Assembly (NCBI GenBank): GCA_947631625.1
Contig: CANRMA010000001.1
Span: 175,942-239,941 of the forward strand
From: an uncultured Lachnospiraceae bacterium
GTDB taxonomy: Bacteria; Bacillota; Clostridia; Lachnospirales; Lachnospiraceae
Reading direction: 5' to 3'
DNA length: 64,000 nt
The notes beneath the pieces were generated by a model that did not search any database, was not told where the DNA came from, and was given only the letters and a program-made list of their open reading frames with translations. Shown here one piece after another: positions 18,240-27,558 of the stretch; position 1 is the first letter of the stretch, and the number at the start of each line of letters is the position of its first letter. A program made the translations under genes and the position numbers.

Positions 18240-18649
18240 AATATTTCTCCTTTAATTTCAAGGTTTCTATTCCCTATAAAATTAATTTATCAGGATTTAC
18301 CAAATCACCAAATCCCGATTTATTTCTTTGATATTATATCATACCACAAGCGATTCTACAATCAACTGGTAAAGGCGCATAAAACCGGGAAAGTTCAAAA
18401 TATGCCCCATAATTTGATGACATTGGTATGCAACTTTAGATTTTTTTCATTTTTTCTTAATATTTCCATAATTGACCGTCTGTTATAGATGTTGTATAAC
18501 AAGTATAGACAAAGGGAACGGAAATAAATCTTCTTATCCGGACATATACAAAGGACATTTTAAAAGTTACAATAATTTTTGTCTGAGATGAAAAATTTTA
18601 ACTGTTTCCGGTAATAATAAATAAACAATATTAAGAAGGAGTGATTTTT
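18240..18649. other. 410-base AT-rich intergenic region upstream of hsp20
   Basis: The left end holds the ribosome site of the divergent DUF6483 fragment. The middle has no long frame and no strong hairpin. The right part holds the hsp20 promoter (18472-18500). I see no CIRCE element (TTAGCACTC/GAGTGCTAA). Confidence 0.7.
18472..18500 (+). promoter_or_regulatory. Probable promoter of hsp20
   Basis: TTGACC (18472-18477), 17 bases, TATAAC (18495-18500), followed by a leader of about 140 bases to the ATG at 18650. Confidence 0.6.
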
Positions 18650-19102
18650 ATGTTAAGACCTGCAATTTTTGACAACCGTAATTATAAACCTATGTATTTT
18701 GATGATGCTTTTGATAAAATGTTTGATGATGCTTTCAAGAATTTCTGGGGCGATAATGAACTGGAACGTCATGACGCTTTCAGAACAGATGTTATTGAAA
18801 GGGATGACAGCTATCTTTTAGAGGCCGAACTTCCGGGCTTTAATAAGGAAGATATCAATATTGATCTGAAAAACGATCTGCTCACGATTTCCGCGTCTCA
18901 CAAGGAGGAAAACGAAGAAAAAGACAAGCATAAATATATACGCAAGGAACGGTATTACAGTTCCTACTCAAGAAGCTTCCGCGTAAATAACGTTGAAGCC
19001 AATGATATAGACGCTTCCTATAATAACGGTATTCTTGAGGTGGTCATTCCCAAGAAGGAGCCGGAGACCAGAGAGTCCGTACAGAGAATCGAAGTTAAAT
19101 AG
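18650..19102 (+). CDS. Hsp20/alpha-crystallin small heat-shock protein
   Basis: 150 residues, an ATP-independent holdase that binds unfolding proteins in the cytoplasm. N-terminal region with FDDAFDKMFDDAFKNFWGD, then an alpha-crystallin domain (about 45-140) with YLLEAELPGFNKEDINIDL and the closing motif ASYNNGILEVVIPK. ATG at 18650 has AAGGAG 9 bases upstream; an in-frame GTG at 18641 overlaps that site and is less likely. Monocistronic: own promoter upstream and a strong terminator downstream. Confidence 0.94.
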   Translation: MLRPAIFDNRNYKPMYFDDAFDKMFDDAFKNFWGDNELERHDAFRTDVIERDDSYLLEAELPGFNKEDINIDLKNDLLTISASHKEENEEKDKHKYIRKERYYSSYSRSFRVNNVEANDIDASYNNGILEVVIPKKEPETRESVQRIEVK

Positions 19103-19161
19103 TGTAGGCAGTCGGTTTGTCGATCCGACACTTACAACATTATAGTTAAATATAAATACAA

Positions 19162-19198
19162 CAAAAAAGCGTATGGAACAAAACCATACGCTTTTTTG
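19162..19198 (+). terminator. Rho-independent terminator after hsp20
   Basis: CAAAAAAGCGTATGG (19162-19176) and CCATACGCTTTTTTG (19184-19198) pair perfectly around a 7-base loop, with the T run built into the right arm. Confidence 0.92.
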
Positions 19199-19368
19199 TT
19201 ATATACATTTCCCACCGTTTTCGTCACAGATTTTTCATAAATTTTACACAAACCTTACAAATTTTTAATTTAGAATAAATCCCATGCTGATAGTGCAAAT
19301 AAAAATTCTACTTACTAATGGACGGATTTCTTCATCAAAATTAGGGATTGCTTAAAGGGGGTGAAAGT

Positions 19369-20097
19369 GTGGCAAATAAAGAACAAAACTGCAAAATCCA
19401 TTTTCGGCATGAATGGAAACACGAAATAAATATATCGGATATGATATGTCTGCGTCAGCGTCTATCGGCAGTTGCCTTTCCCGATCCTCATGCAATGGAC
19501 GGAAAATATGAGATAAGAAGCCTTTACTTCGATAATCTCTCAGACAAGGCTTTGCGCAAGAAGCTTGACGGAGTAAAAAACCGTGAAAAATTCCGTCTGC
19601 GTTATTATAACGGCGATACTTCAAGTATTTTTCTGGAAAAAAAATCCAAGATAAACAATCTTTCCAATAAGGAAACGGCTATGATAAGCGAAAAAACGGC
19701 TAAAGCGATACTTAGCGGCAATATGTCCACCGAAAATTTATTTAACGAAATTGACAATCCGCCGTCCGACGGTTCTTTACCGCTTATCGCAGAGCTTTAT
19801 GAAAAAATGAAATCGCAGGGCTTAAGGCCTAAAACGATAGTCGATTATACCAGAGAGCCATATGTATTTCCGGCCGGTAATGTAAGGATCACTATTGATT
19901 ACAACATCCGTACCGGTTTATTTTATACAAATTTTCTGGACTATGACTGTCCCACAATTCCGATTGCGGACTCTCCGATAATCCTTGAAGTGAAATGGGA
20001 TGAATGGCTGCCGGACATAATCCGCGATGCCGTTCGTTTATCGGGACGACGCAGCAGCGCATTTTCCAAATACGCCGCCTGCCGGATGTACGACTGA
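19369..20097 (+). CDS. VTC-domain polyphosphate polymerase-like protein
   Basis: 242 residues from the preferred GTG at 19369, which has AAAGGGGG 7 bases upstream; a TTG at 19348 is in frame but lacks a site. The whole protein is a VTC-like tunnel fold: FRHEWKHEINISD, YEIRSLYFDN, REKFRLRYYNG, IFLEKKSKINN, VDYTREPYVFP, RITIDYNIRTG, ILEVKWDEWLPDI. The alternating Lys/Arg and Glu residues are those lining the triphosphate tunnel in VTC4 and CYTH enzymes, which make inorganic polyphosphate from ATP. First gene of an apparent operon with DUF4956 and CotH; a repeat element starts right after its stop. Activity is inferred from the family. Confidence 0.88.
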   Translation: MANKEQNCKIHFRHEWKHEINISDMICLRQRLSAVAFPDPHAMDGKYEIRSLYFDNLSDKALRKKLDGVKNREKFRLRYYNGDTSSIFLEKKSKINNLSNKETAMISEKTAKAILSGNMSTENLFNEIDNPPSDGSLPLIAELYEKMKSQGLRPKTIVDYTREPYVFPAGNVRITIDYNIRTGLFYTNFLDYDCPTIPIADSPIILEVKWDEWLPDIIRDAVRLSGRRSSAFSKYAACRMYD

Positions 20098-20100
20098 CGC

Positions 20101-20217
20101 GCTTAGTGCCGCTACTGCGCTCAACGCAGCGAAAGCGGCTTGCAAGGGTTTTGTTAAATCTGCACAATTTCAAAAACATAAATCAGAGTTTCGCAATCGC
20201 TAAAAAAATATTATAGT
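20101..20217 (-). repeat. Dispersed intergenic repeat, copy 1 (inside the VTC operon)
   Basis: Read on the minus strand this segment (ATTGCGAAACTCTGATTTATG..., ...GATTTAACAAAACCC, CGCTTTCGCTGCGTTGAGC) aligns over about 115 bases with 53314-53430. It begins four bases after the VTC stop and ends near the ribosome site of the DUF4956 gene. Confidence 0.85.
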
Positions 20218-20235
20218 AGAAAAGGAGTTACATCA

Positions 20236-20907
20236 ATGACTTTTAATGACATTTTTAAATCCAATTTCCTCGAAAACATTTCAAGCGTAAGCATTTTTGA
20301 TATGCTGCTTGCTTTATTCCTCGCCTTCGGTATCGGGCTATTCATATTTTTTGTCTATAAAAAGACCTTTTCCGGAGTCATGTATTCCTCAAGCTTTGCG
20401 GTGTCGTTGGTGGCGATAACGATGATAACGACGTTAGTAATTCTTGCGGTAACTTCCAATGTAGTTCTTTCACTTGGTATGGTCGGCGCATTGTCTATCG
20501 TTCGTTTCCGTACCGCAATAAAAGAGCCTCTTGACATAGCTTTTCTGTTCTGGTCTATTGCAACCGGTATCGTACTTGCGGCCGGTATGATCGTGCTTGC
20601 GGTTATCGGCAGTGTTTTTATCGGTGTATTTCTTCTGCTGTTCGTCAACAGAAAAACTCACGCCAATCCATACATAATCGTACTTAGCTGCTCCGATCAC
20701 GAGAGTGAAACAAAAGCTATGGACTTTTTGAATAATGAAGTAAAACGTGTAACCGTAAAAAGCAAAACCGCCAGAAAAGGCGCCGTTGAACTCAATCTGG
20801 AAGTACGTATGAAAAACGATAACACTGATTTTATCAACGAGCTCTCCGCAATGGAAGGTATCAATAATGCGGTACTGGTCAGCTATAACGGAGATTACAT
20901 GGGATAA
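20236..20907 (+). CDS. DUF4956 membrane protein
   Basis: 223 residues. Four or five transmembrane helices between about 20 and 145 (SIFDMLLALFLAFGIGLFIF, VSLVAITMITTLVILAV, SLGMVGALSIVRFRTAIKEP, a run of glycine-rich helices), then a soluble C-terminal domain of about 75 residues (NPYIIVLSCSDHESETKAMD...). GALSIVRFRTAIKEPLDIAF is the conserved core of the family. The function is unknown; it commonly stands beside VTC and CotH genes, which suggests a channel or partner for the polymerase. AAAAGGAG precedes the ATG; the CotH gene follows after 12 bases. Confidence 0.88.
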   Translation: MTFNDIFKSNFLENISSVSIFDMLLALFLAFGIGLFIFFVYKKTFSGVMYSSSFAVSLVAITMITTLVILAVTSNVVLSLGMVGALSIVRFRTAIKEPLDIAFLFWSIATGIVLAAGMIVLAVIGSVFIGVFLLLFVNRKTHANPYIIVLSCSDHESETKAMDFLNNEVKRVTVKSKTARKGAVELNLEVRMKNDNTDFINELSAMEGINNAVLVSYNGDYMG

Positions 20908-20919
20908 AGGAGGTTTGTT

Positions 20920-22701
20920 ATGTCAACCAGTAAACGTATTGACCAAATCTGTATCGGAGTGCTTATTTTCGTATTAATACTTACCACTCTTTTTATCAAT
21001 GCGGAAAAACTCGGCGTTCAGGCTGTCAGCGCGCCCGTCGGTTATGCGTCGAGGCTTTTTGATACGGCCACAGTCCATACCATTGATATAGTTATGGACG
21101 ATTGGGATACTTTTATTGAAAACTGCACTGATGAGACCTACGAAACCTGTGCGGTGGTAATTGACGGTGAAGCGTACAAAAATGTCGCAATCCGCGCAAA
21201 GGGAAATACTTCACTTTCATCGGTTGAGTCCTATGGAAATAATCGATACAGTTTTAAGATAGAGTTTGACCATTATGACAATTCCAACTCTTATTACGGA
21301 CTTGATAAGCTATGCCTTAATAATATAATTCAGGACAATACTTATATGAAGGATTATCTCGCTTATCAGATGATGTCGGCCGCCGGAGCCGACGCGCCTT
21401 TATGCAGTTATGCATATATTACCGTAAACGGTGAGGACTGGGGTTTGTATCTTGCTGTTGAAGCTGTCGAAGATTCGTTTCTGCAGAGAAATTATGGCAG
21501 CGACTATGGTAAACTGTATAAACCCGACAGCTCCAATTTAGGCGGCGGCCGCGGCAACGGACGGCATTTTGAAATGCCGGAGGACTTAGATGCCGATAAT
21601 AATGCTGATAGTGCCAACAACGACGCTAATTCAGATTCCCCCAATAACAATATCGATAAGGAAACCACTGACAGCAGTAATCTGAACGGGAAACCGCCGG
21701 AAAACAGCCGCAACGGCATGCGTGGCAATATGAACGGCAATATGCGCGATAATATGGGCGGCGGCATGCACGATAATATGAACGGCGGCATGCGCGGAAG
21801 CGAAGATGTTTTGCTGAAATACAGTGATGACGAACCTGACAGCTACTCCAACATATTTGACAATGCCAAAACCGATATATCCGACAGTGACAAGGCCAGA
21901 CTCATCTCCTCGCTTAAACAGTTAAACGAAGGTAAAAGTCTTGAAGAAGTCGTAGATATTGACGAAGTTTTACATTATTTTGTTGTACACAATTTTGTAC
22001 TGAACTTTGACAGTTATACCGGCTCCATGATACACAATTATTATCTGTATGAAAAGGACGGACGCCTTTCAATGATACCTTGGGATTACAACCTGTCGTT
22101 CAGCGGTTTTACTTCCGGCGATGATGCATCGACGCTCATAAATTATCCAATCGATACTCCGGTTTCCGGCGGCAGTGTCGAAGACAGGCCCATGTTGGCA
22201 TGGATATTTAATAATGAAGAATATACAAACCTTTATCATCAATATTTTAAGGAATTTATCTCGGAATATTTCGACAGCGGATATTTTACGGAAATGGCAG
22301 ACTCCGTATCGGAAATGATTTCGCCTTATGTGGAAAAAGATCCGACTAAATTCTGCAGCTATGAAGAATTTGAGTTAGCGGTGACTAACCTCAAAAAGTT
22401 CTGTCTGCTGCGCGCCGAAAGCGTATCCGCACAGTTAGACGGCACAATAGCGTCTACTTCTGACGGACAGGCCGCCGATTCTTCTTCTTTTATAGATGCA
22501 GGCGATCTTAAAGTTTCCTCCATGGGTTCTATGGGAATGGGTAAAGGCGGAGCGCATGACAGGGGGCCGGCAGATTTCCAAAACTTCCAAAAGGACGGTT
22601 TAAGCCCTGAGGGTTTTGGTTCTGACAGCTTTGGCCCGCCTGTCTTAGATCCGGACGGCTCAGATCGTCCGGACTTCCCGACAGATCCCGTCGAGAATTA
22701 A
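20920..22701 (+). CDS. Secreted CotH-family protein kinase with Met/Asn/Gly-rich insert
   Basis: 593 residues. One N-terminal membrane helix (about 10-27) places the rest outside. CotH kinase segments: NVAIRAKGNTSLSS (about 88-101), YYGLDKLCLNNIIQDNTYMK (125-144), SYAYITVNGEDWGLYLAVEAV (163-183), GKLYKPD (197-203), and YYLYEKDGRLSMIPWDYNLS (374-393) with the likely metal-binding Asp in PWDYN. Between the lobes lies an insert of about 90 residues (206-296) made of Asn/Asp-rich sequence and a GNMNGNMRDNMGGGMHDN repeat. The C-terminus is again Met/Gly/Pro rich. CotH enzymes phosphorylate secreted proteins (spore coat CotB and CotG in Bacillus) with ATP. AAAGGAGG precedes the ATG. Its end overlaps the convergent tetR gene by 42 bases. 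Confidence 0.9.
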   Translation: MSTSKRIDQICIGVLIFVLILTTLFINAEKLGVQAVSAPVGYASRLFDTATVHTIDIVMDDWDTFIENCTDETYETCAVVIDGEAYKNVAIRAKGNTSLSSVESYGNNRYSFKIEFDHYDNSNSYYGLDKLCLNNIIQDNTYMKDYLAYQMMSAAGADAPLCSYAYITVNGEDWGLYLAVEAVEDSFLQRNYGSDYGKLYKPDSSNLGGGRGNGRHFEMPEDLDADNNADSANNDANSDSPNNNIDKETTDSSNLNGKPPENSRNGMRGNMNGNMRDNMGGGMHDNMNGGMRGSEDVLLKYSDDEPDSYSNIFDNAKTDISDSDKARLISSLKQLNEGKSLEEVVDIDEVLHYFVVHNFVLNFDSYTGSMIHNYYLYEKDGRLSMIPWDYNLSFSGFTSGDDASTLINYPIDTPVSGGSVEDRPMLAWIFNNEEYTNLYHQYFKEFISEYFDSGYFTEMADSVSEMISPYVEKDPTKFCSYEEFELAVTNLKKFCLLRAESVSAQLDGTIASTSDGQAADSSSFIDAGDLKVSSMGSMGMGKGGAHDRGPADFQNFQKDGLSPEGFGSDSFGPPVLDPDGSDRPDFPTDPVEN

Positions 22702-23271
22702 GGCGCGCATAGAGTTTCTGCGGGTTATATCTTCATACTTGCTTTCATTAAGCACCATGACCCAGCATATGATTTTTGAATAGATATCAAGAACCAGATA
22801 TTCCATTTCATCTTTGGAGGGTGTTTTTCCGTCGCGAAATTCATCCTCCAGAATATTTCTGACAAATTCCACGATACCTTCTTTGGCGCAGAACACTTCT
22901 TTAAAAAGCTCCTGCAACCGCCTGCTTATCTCGGTATTGTCAGACAGCATATTCATCAGCCGCAGCAGGCATTTGGCCTTCGGAACCTCCTGCTCTATCT
23001 TGCGCATCATATAATCGACTTTATCATGCAGGTTTTTCTCTTTGCAGACGCCTTTATAAAGCTGTCTGCAAAAACTTTCGCTGTTATAAAAAAGCGCCTT
23101 AGCTATCATTTCTTCTTTATTAGAAAAATATTCGTAGGCCGTACCCTTGCCTATACCTGCTTTTCCGGTTATCTCCGCTACGGTCAGATTGTTTAGATCC
23201 GCGCCTTCTTCGAGAAGCTCGATCACCGCTTCATAAATGGCTTTTTCTTTAGGTGAATATTCCTTACTCAT
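22660..23271 (-). CDS. TetR/AcrR-family regulator
   Basis: 203 residues from the ATG at 23271; an ATG at 23283 is in frame, both sit close to GAGGGGGAGGATGCAGGAGATA, so the choice is open. The N-terminal helix-turn-helix reads LTVAEITGKAGIGKGTAYEYFSNKE (about residues 32-56, quoted only in part: GIGKGTAYEYFSNKEEMI). The C-terminal ligand domain is unassigned. The start lies within the end of the RND pump gene, so it is the second gene of a pump-regulator operon. It most likely binds the GACC/GGTC operator at 27559-27574 and represses the pump until a ligand binds. Confidence 0.92.
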   Translation of the reverse strand: MSKEYSPKEKAIYEAVIELLEEGADLNNLTVAEITGKAGIGKGTAYEYFSNKEEMIAKALFYNSESFCRQLYKGVCKEKNLHDKVDYMMRKIEQEVPKAKCLLRLMNMLSDNTEISRRLQELFKEVFCAKEGIVEFVRNILEDEFRDGKTPSKDEMEYLVLDIYSKIICWVMVLNESKYEDITRRNSMRALILDGICREVRTI

Positions 23272-26200
23272 TATCTCCTGCATCCTCCCCCTCTGTAATG
23301 CCGGAATCCTCTTTTACTTTTGAAAATAATCTCTTGAACAGACCTTTTCTTTCTTTATTTTTATCCGAACGAATAAATATATCATATATGCACGGAATTA
23401 CGACAAGCGTAAGCAGTGTTCCGTAAATAAGTCCACCGATCGTAACTACCGACATAGGTTTCGACATATCCGCGCCCATATCGTCGCTGAATGCCATAGT
23501 GCTAAGTGCAAGTATAGTTGTAAGCGCGGTCATCATAACAGGTCTTATTCTGGTCCTGCCTGCAGTCATTATGGCTTCTTTTTTCTCCATACCGCTTTCT
23601 CTGAGCTGATTGATATAATCCACAAGCACGATACCGTTATTGACTATGATACCCGACAGCATAACGAAACCGATAAGTGCGATAACGCTCACTTCGCTTC
23701 CGCTTATGGCAAGCCCCATAAAACCGCCGGTAAACGCAAGCGGAATGGTAAACATTATGATAAACGGCGAAAGCAGCGACTGGAACTGTGCCACCATTAT
23801 CAGATACATAAATATGAGCGCAAGCGCAAGCATCAGATATACCTGCCCCATAGCTTCCGTTATCGTTTCGTTTTCACCGCTCATCTCATAACTGTAACCG
23901 TTTGGCATCTCATAATCTTCAAGGGCTTCCTTCACGTCCGCCGAAACGAAGCCGACATTATAACCGTCGGCAACGCCCGCGCTGACAGTAATATATCTGG
24001 TCTGATCTATACGGTTTACGGACTTAGGCGCTTTGGTACTCTCAAATTCCGCTATATCCGAAAGCTTTATCTTCTCTTTGGTTCCGTCCTGTTTGGTCCT
24101 GTCAAGTTCCAGATCTTTTATCAGATCTCTTGTAAGCTCCATGTCTTTGGCGTTCTTAACGTATACGTCATATTCTTGGATTTCCGTCTCCAAAGTAGTC
24201 GCGCTGGCTGCGTCGGCAAGTTTTGCCTGTAACTGCTGATATACCTGCGCAACCGTCAAACCATGCTCAATCGCTTTGTTTCTGTCGATAATTACTCTCA
24301 TTTCTCCTGTTGAATCTTCCAGACCGTCCGACACATCAACGGTTCCTTCGACCGTCTCCACTATGGCCGCTATATCCTGAGCGATTTCTTGAAGAGTATC
24401 AAGTTCACGTCCTTTTATCTGAACGGAAATCCCTGACCCGCCCAGCGCGCTCATATCCATAGTAGAAGTTTCTATTGCGGCTTCCGCATTATTTTGCTCC
24501 AGAATATCCGCAATACTTTCCTCTATCTCGTCCGCGATCACAGTATTATCCCGCGTTTTATCTTCGCTTAGCGATATATAGATAGAAGTTTCGTTCGTGC
24601 TCGAATTGCCGCCTCCTGATATCATACCGAGAGACGACGAGCTTGCCATAGCGCCCACATCCACTACTTCCTCTACTTCCATAAGTTTCTCAACGACTTC
24701 GTCCGTTACCTGCGCGGTATCTGCAAGCGGCGTATCCTTAGGCATCGTAAGCGTCATGCTTATCTGGGTACTGTCCATCTCAGGCATAAACGCTATACCT
24801 CTCGAAAAAGCCGCCGCCATACTTGCAACTAACAGTACAACTACCAGTATTAACACTACCGGTTTAAATCTTAAAGAAAAACCAAGCAGTTTTTCATATA
24901 CTTTCATCAGTCCTTTAAAGAATCTGCCTTCTTTCGCGGACTGCGTTCTTGACAACAGCCCCGCGCCCATAGCAGGAACCACGGTAAGCGCTATAAGCAG
25001 ACTCGCCAGAAGGGAATAAGCTATCGTAAGCCCCATATCCACAAAAAGCTGTCTCGTAATACCTTCAGTAAATACTATAGGTAAGAATACGCAGACCGTT
25101 GTGAGCGTAGATGCTAAAATAGCTCCCGCCACTTCGCCCGCGCCTTCAACCGCCGCTTCTTTCGCCGAATAACCTTCATTCCTTAGTCTGTATATATTTT
25201 CGATAACAACTATTGAGTTATCTACAAGCATACCTACGCCAAGCGCCAGACCGGAAAGCGAAATAACATTCAGCGTGATCCCGCTGAAATACATACATAC
25301 TATTGCGGTAATAAGACTTATAGGTATGGAGCAGGCTACTACCGCGGTAGGACGCCAGTCTTTTAGAAAGACTATCAATATTAATATTGCGAGGATCGCG
25401 CCAAAGACCACATTGTTCATAATGGAATCCATAACCAGATCTATATAGATTCCCTGATCCATCAATGTGATCAGGATCAGATCGCTGTTTTCTTTTTTGA
25501 GTTCTTCAAATTTATCCAGTATCTTATCGGACACATCACCCGTTGAATAACCGGTCTGCTTCTGCAGCGTGATCATAATACCGGCTTCGCCGTTTACGTT
25601 AGTATAAATGTCGGCGGAATTATCCGTCATAAACACATCCGCGACGTCTTCCAGAGTGATTATATCCACTCCGTCCATTTCCGGATTCATAATAGGCATT
25701 TTCTTAAGTTTCTCGATATCTTCGGGCTTGTCGCCGACTCTTACCAGATAGTCTATGCCGTCCTCGGTCACATAGCCTGCCGGCATTGAGAAGTTCTGGG
25801 CTGCCAAAAGCGATTTAACTGTATCAACGGTAAGAATGCCGTTCATATCGGCCTGATCATAGGCATCCTGCCTTGACTCCTCCAATTCCTCCTCTCCGTC
25901 GGCTATCTCCTGTAACGCATCTTTCATCTGCTGAACGGAATCGTTAAGCTGTTCTTCGGCATCCGTGATCTGTTCCCAACCGGAATCTATCTGCTCCTGC
26001 CCGCTCTCAAGCTGTTCTTCACCGGCTTCTAGCTGAGCTTCGCTGCTGTCGAGCTGCGTTTCTGCGGAAGTTATCTGCATCTCACCTATCGTTATGGCCG
26101 ATTGTGCATTGGCAAACTCGATCGCTGCGGTAAGATTGCCTTTATATAATTCCATAAGGGCTTTGTCTATCTTGGCAATGTTATTGTCTATTTCAGGAAG

Positions 26201-27505
26201 CTGTTCTTGCCCTTTCGCTATATTTTCTTCCATAAGTGCAATATTCTTATTAAGCTCATCTTTTTGCGCTTTGAGCGCTTCGATCCCTGCATCACCGCCC
26301 ATTGCCTCTATGGCCGACTGCATAGCCGTCTTCATAGCAGAAAGCTGCGTTCTTATCTGATCGTCGCTCATAGCGCTTACATCTGTCTGAAGTATCTGTG
26401 ACGCCATTGCTCTTGCTGCCGTATCCAGAGCGCCTTCCGCCGGTATTGCATCTATCGCGTTTATGACTGCAACCGCATCTTCATACTGTTTCAAGGCTTC
26501 ATCAAGCTTGGCCAGCCCTTCTTTAGCAGTATCTAACGCGGCTGGCATTGTTGCGATAATAGATGTTTTGAGCGCTTCCAGATCCGCCTTACCCTTAAGA
26601 AGCTGTTTTTCAAGCTTGTCAAGCTGGGCTGCGGTTTCGTCTTTTTTCCTATTAAGCTCGCTTTTACCGTTTTCCAGTTCGGATTTGCTGTTCTCTATCT
26701 CGGCTTTACCGTCGGCAAGCTTTTGTTTGTTTTCTTCAAATTCTTTTTTACTGTCGTCCAGCTCCTTCTGGCTGTCAACAAGTTTCTGCTTATTATCCTC
26801 GATCTCGGTTCTGGCTTCATCAATATCGTCCTGACCGTCATAAATTTCCTGTCTTGCGTCAGCAAGCTCCTGCTCGGCGTCCTTCATCTCATCATCTATA
26901 TATCCGAACACCTGTTCGTTAATCTTATCTATCTTTTCCTGTCTGATTATGACATTGACGCTTTCTTCAAGCAGTCCCGTCGCATTGGCGGAAGCGACGC
27001 CCTCTATGCTTTCAAGCTCCGGTATAATCGTATCCTGCGTCATATCGCTGACCTGCGCGTTAGTCATTCCGACTCCGCCGACAGCAGCTATCATGACCGG
27101 CAGCATATCCGGATTAAGCTTCATAATAATAGGATTTCCTATGGAATCGTCCCAGTAGCTTTTGATCTGATCCAGATTTTCCCTTATTTCAAGCGATACG
27201 GCGTTCATATCTGTTGACTGCGCAAATTCCATAATGACCACCGAATAATTTTCGCTGGAAACGGAGCTTATATTTTCAATATTGCTGACCGTCGCCATTG
27301 ATGACTCCACAGGCTTGGTAACTGCCATTTCCACAGTCTCCGGACTCGCTCCCGGATAAGTAGTCATTACAATCACATATGGCAGGCTTATGCTCGGCAG
27401 CAGATCCGTTGACATCTTAGTAAACGACACTATTCCAAGCACGATCACAAGGATCACTCCCACCAAAACAGTGTAGGGCTTTTTAACGCTGAATTTTCCT
27501 AACAT
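23264..27505 (-). CDS. RND efflux permease with long coiled-coil insert, 1413 aa
   Basis: A proton-driven resistance-nodulation-division exporter (AcrB/SwrC type). First helix at 10-30; further helix bundles follow the two large extracytoplasmic domains, with family motifs ALGVGMLVDNSIVVIENIYR, GFVMLSGIIVNNGIVLVDYI and TAGRTRIRPVMMTALTT. Usual length is about 1030-1060; the surplus is a coiled coil at about 200-555 inserted in the first external loop, with repeats such as ELENGKSELNRKKDE and EAQLEAGEEQLESGQEQI. Such coils also occur in YhgE/Pip-like and some Gram-positive RND proteins and may bridge the cell wall in place of a periplasmic adaptor; that role is inference. First gene of the operon with tetR. 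Substrate unknown. Confidence 0.92.
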   Translation of the reverse strand: MLGKFSVKKPYTVLVGVILVIVLGIVSFTKMSTDLLPSISLPYVIVMTTYPGASPETVEMAVTKPVESSMATVSNIENISSVSSENYSVVIMEFAQSTDMNAVSLEIRENLDQIKSYWDDSIGNPIIMKLNPDMLPVMIAAVGGVGMTNAQVSDMTQDTIIPELESIEGVASANATGLLEESVNVIIRQEKIDKINEQVFGYIDDEMKDAEQELADARQEIYDGQDDIDEARTEIEDNKQKLVDSQKELDDSKKEFEENKQKLADGKAEIENSKSELENGKSELNRKKDETAAQLDKLEKQLLKGKADLEALKTSIIATMPAALDTAKEGLAKLDEALKQYEDAVAVINAIDAIPAEGALDTAARAMASQILQTDVSAMSDDQIRTQLSAMKTAMQSAIEAMGGDAGIEALKAQKDELNKNIALMEENIAKGQEQLPEIDNNIAKIDKALMELYKGNLTAAIEFANAQSAITIGEMQITSAETQLDSSEAQLEAGEEQLESGQEQIDSGWEQITDAEEQLNDSVQQMKDALQEIADGEEELEESRQDAYDQADMNGILTVDTVKSLLAAQNFSMPAGYVTEDGIDYLVRVGDKPEDIEKLKKMPIMNPEMDGVDIITLEDVADVFMTDNSADIYTNVNGEAGIMITLQKQTGYSTGDVSDKILDKFEELKKENSDLILITLMDQGIYIDLVMDSIMNNVVFGAILAILILIVFLKDWRPTAVVACSIPISLITAIVCMYFSGITLNVISLSGLALGVGMLVDNSIVVIENIYRLRNEGYSAKEAAVEGAGEVAGAILASTLTTVCVFLPIVFTEGITRQLFVDMGLTIAYSLLASLLIALTVVPAMGAGLLSRTQSAKEGRFFKGLMKVYEKLLGFSLRFKPVVLILVVVLLVASMAAAFSRGIAFMPEMDSTQISMTLTMPKDTPLADTAQVTDEVVEKLMEVEEVVDVGAMASSSSLGMISGGGNSSTNETSIYISLSEDKTRDNTVIADEIEESIADILEQNNAEAAIETSTMDMSALGGSGISVQIKGRELDTLQEIAQDIAAIVETVEGTVDVSDGLEDSTGEMRVIIDRNKAIEHGLTVAQVYQQLQAKLADAASATTLETEIQEYDVYVKNAKDMELTRDLIKDLELDRTKQDGTKEKIKLSDIAEFESTKAPKSVNRIDQTRYITVSAGVADGYNVGFVSADVKEALEDYEMPNGYSYEMSGENETITEAMGQVYLMLALALIFMYLIMVAQFQSLLSPFIIMFTIPLAFTGGFMGLAISGSEVSVIALIGFVMLSGIIVNNGIVLVDYINQLRESGMEKKEAIMTAGRTRIRPVMMTALTTILALSTMAFSDDMGADMSKPMSVVTIGGLIYGTLLTLVVIPCIYDIFIRSDKNKERKGLFKRLFSKVKEDSGITEGEDAGDNE

Positions 27506-27558
27506 TTATGTACGCTCCTCTTTAAAAATTTAAGTCCTTTGCTTATTTCCGCTTCCGT

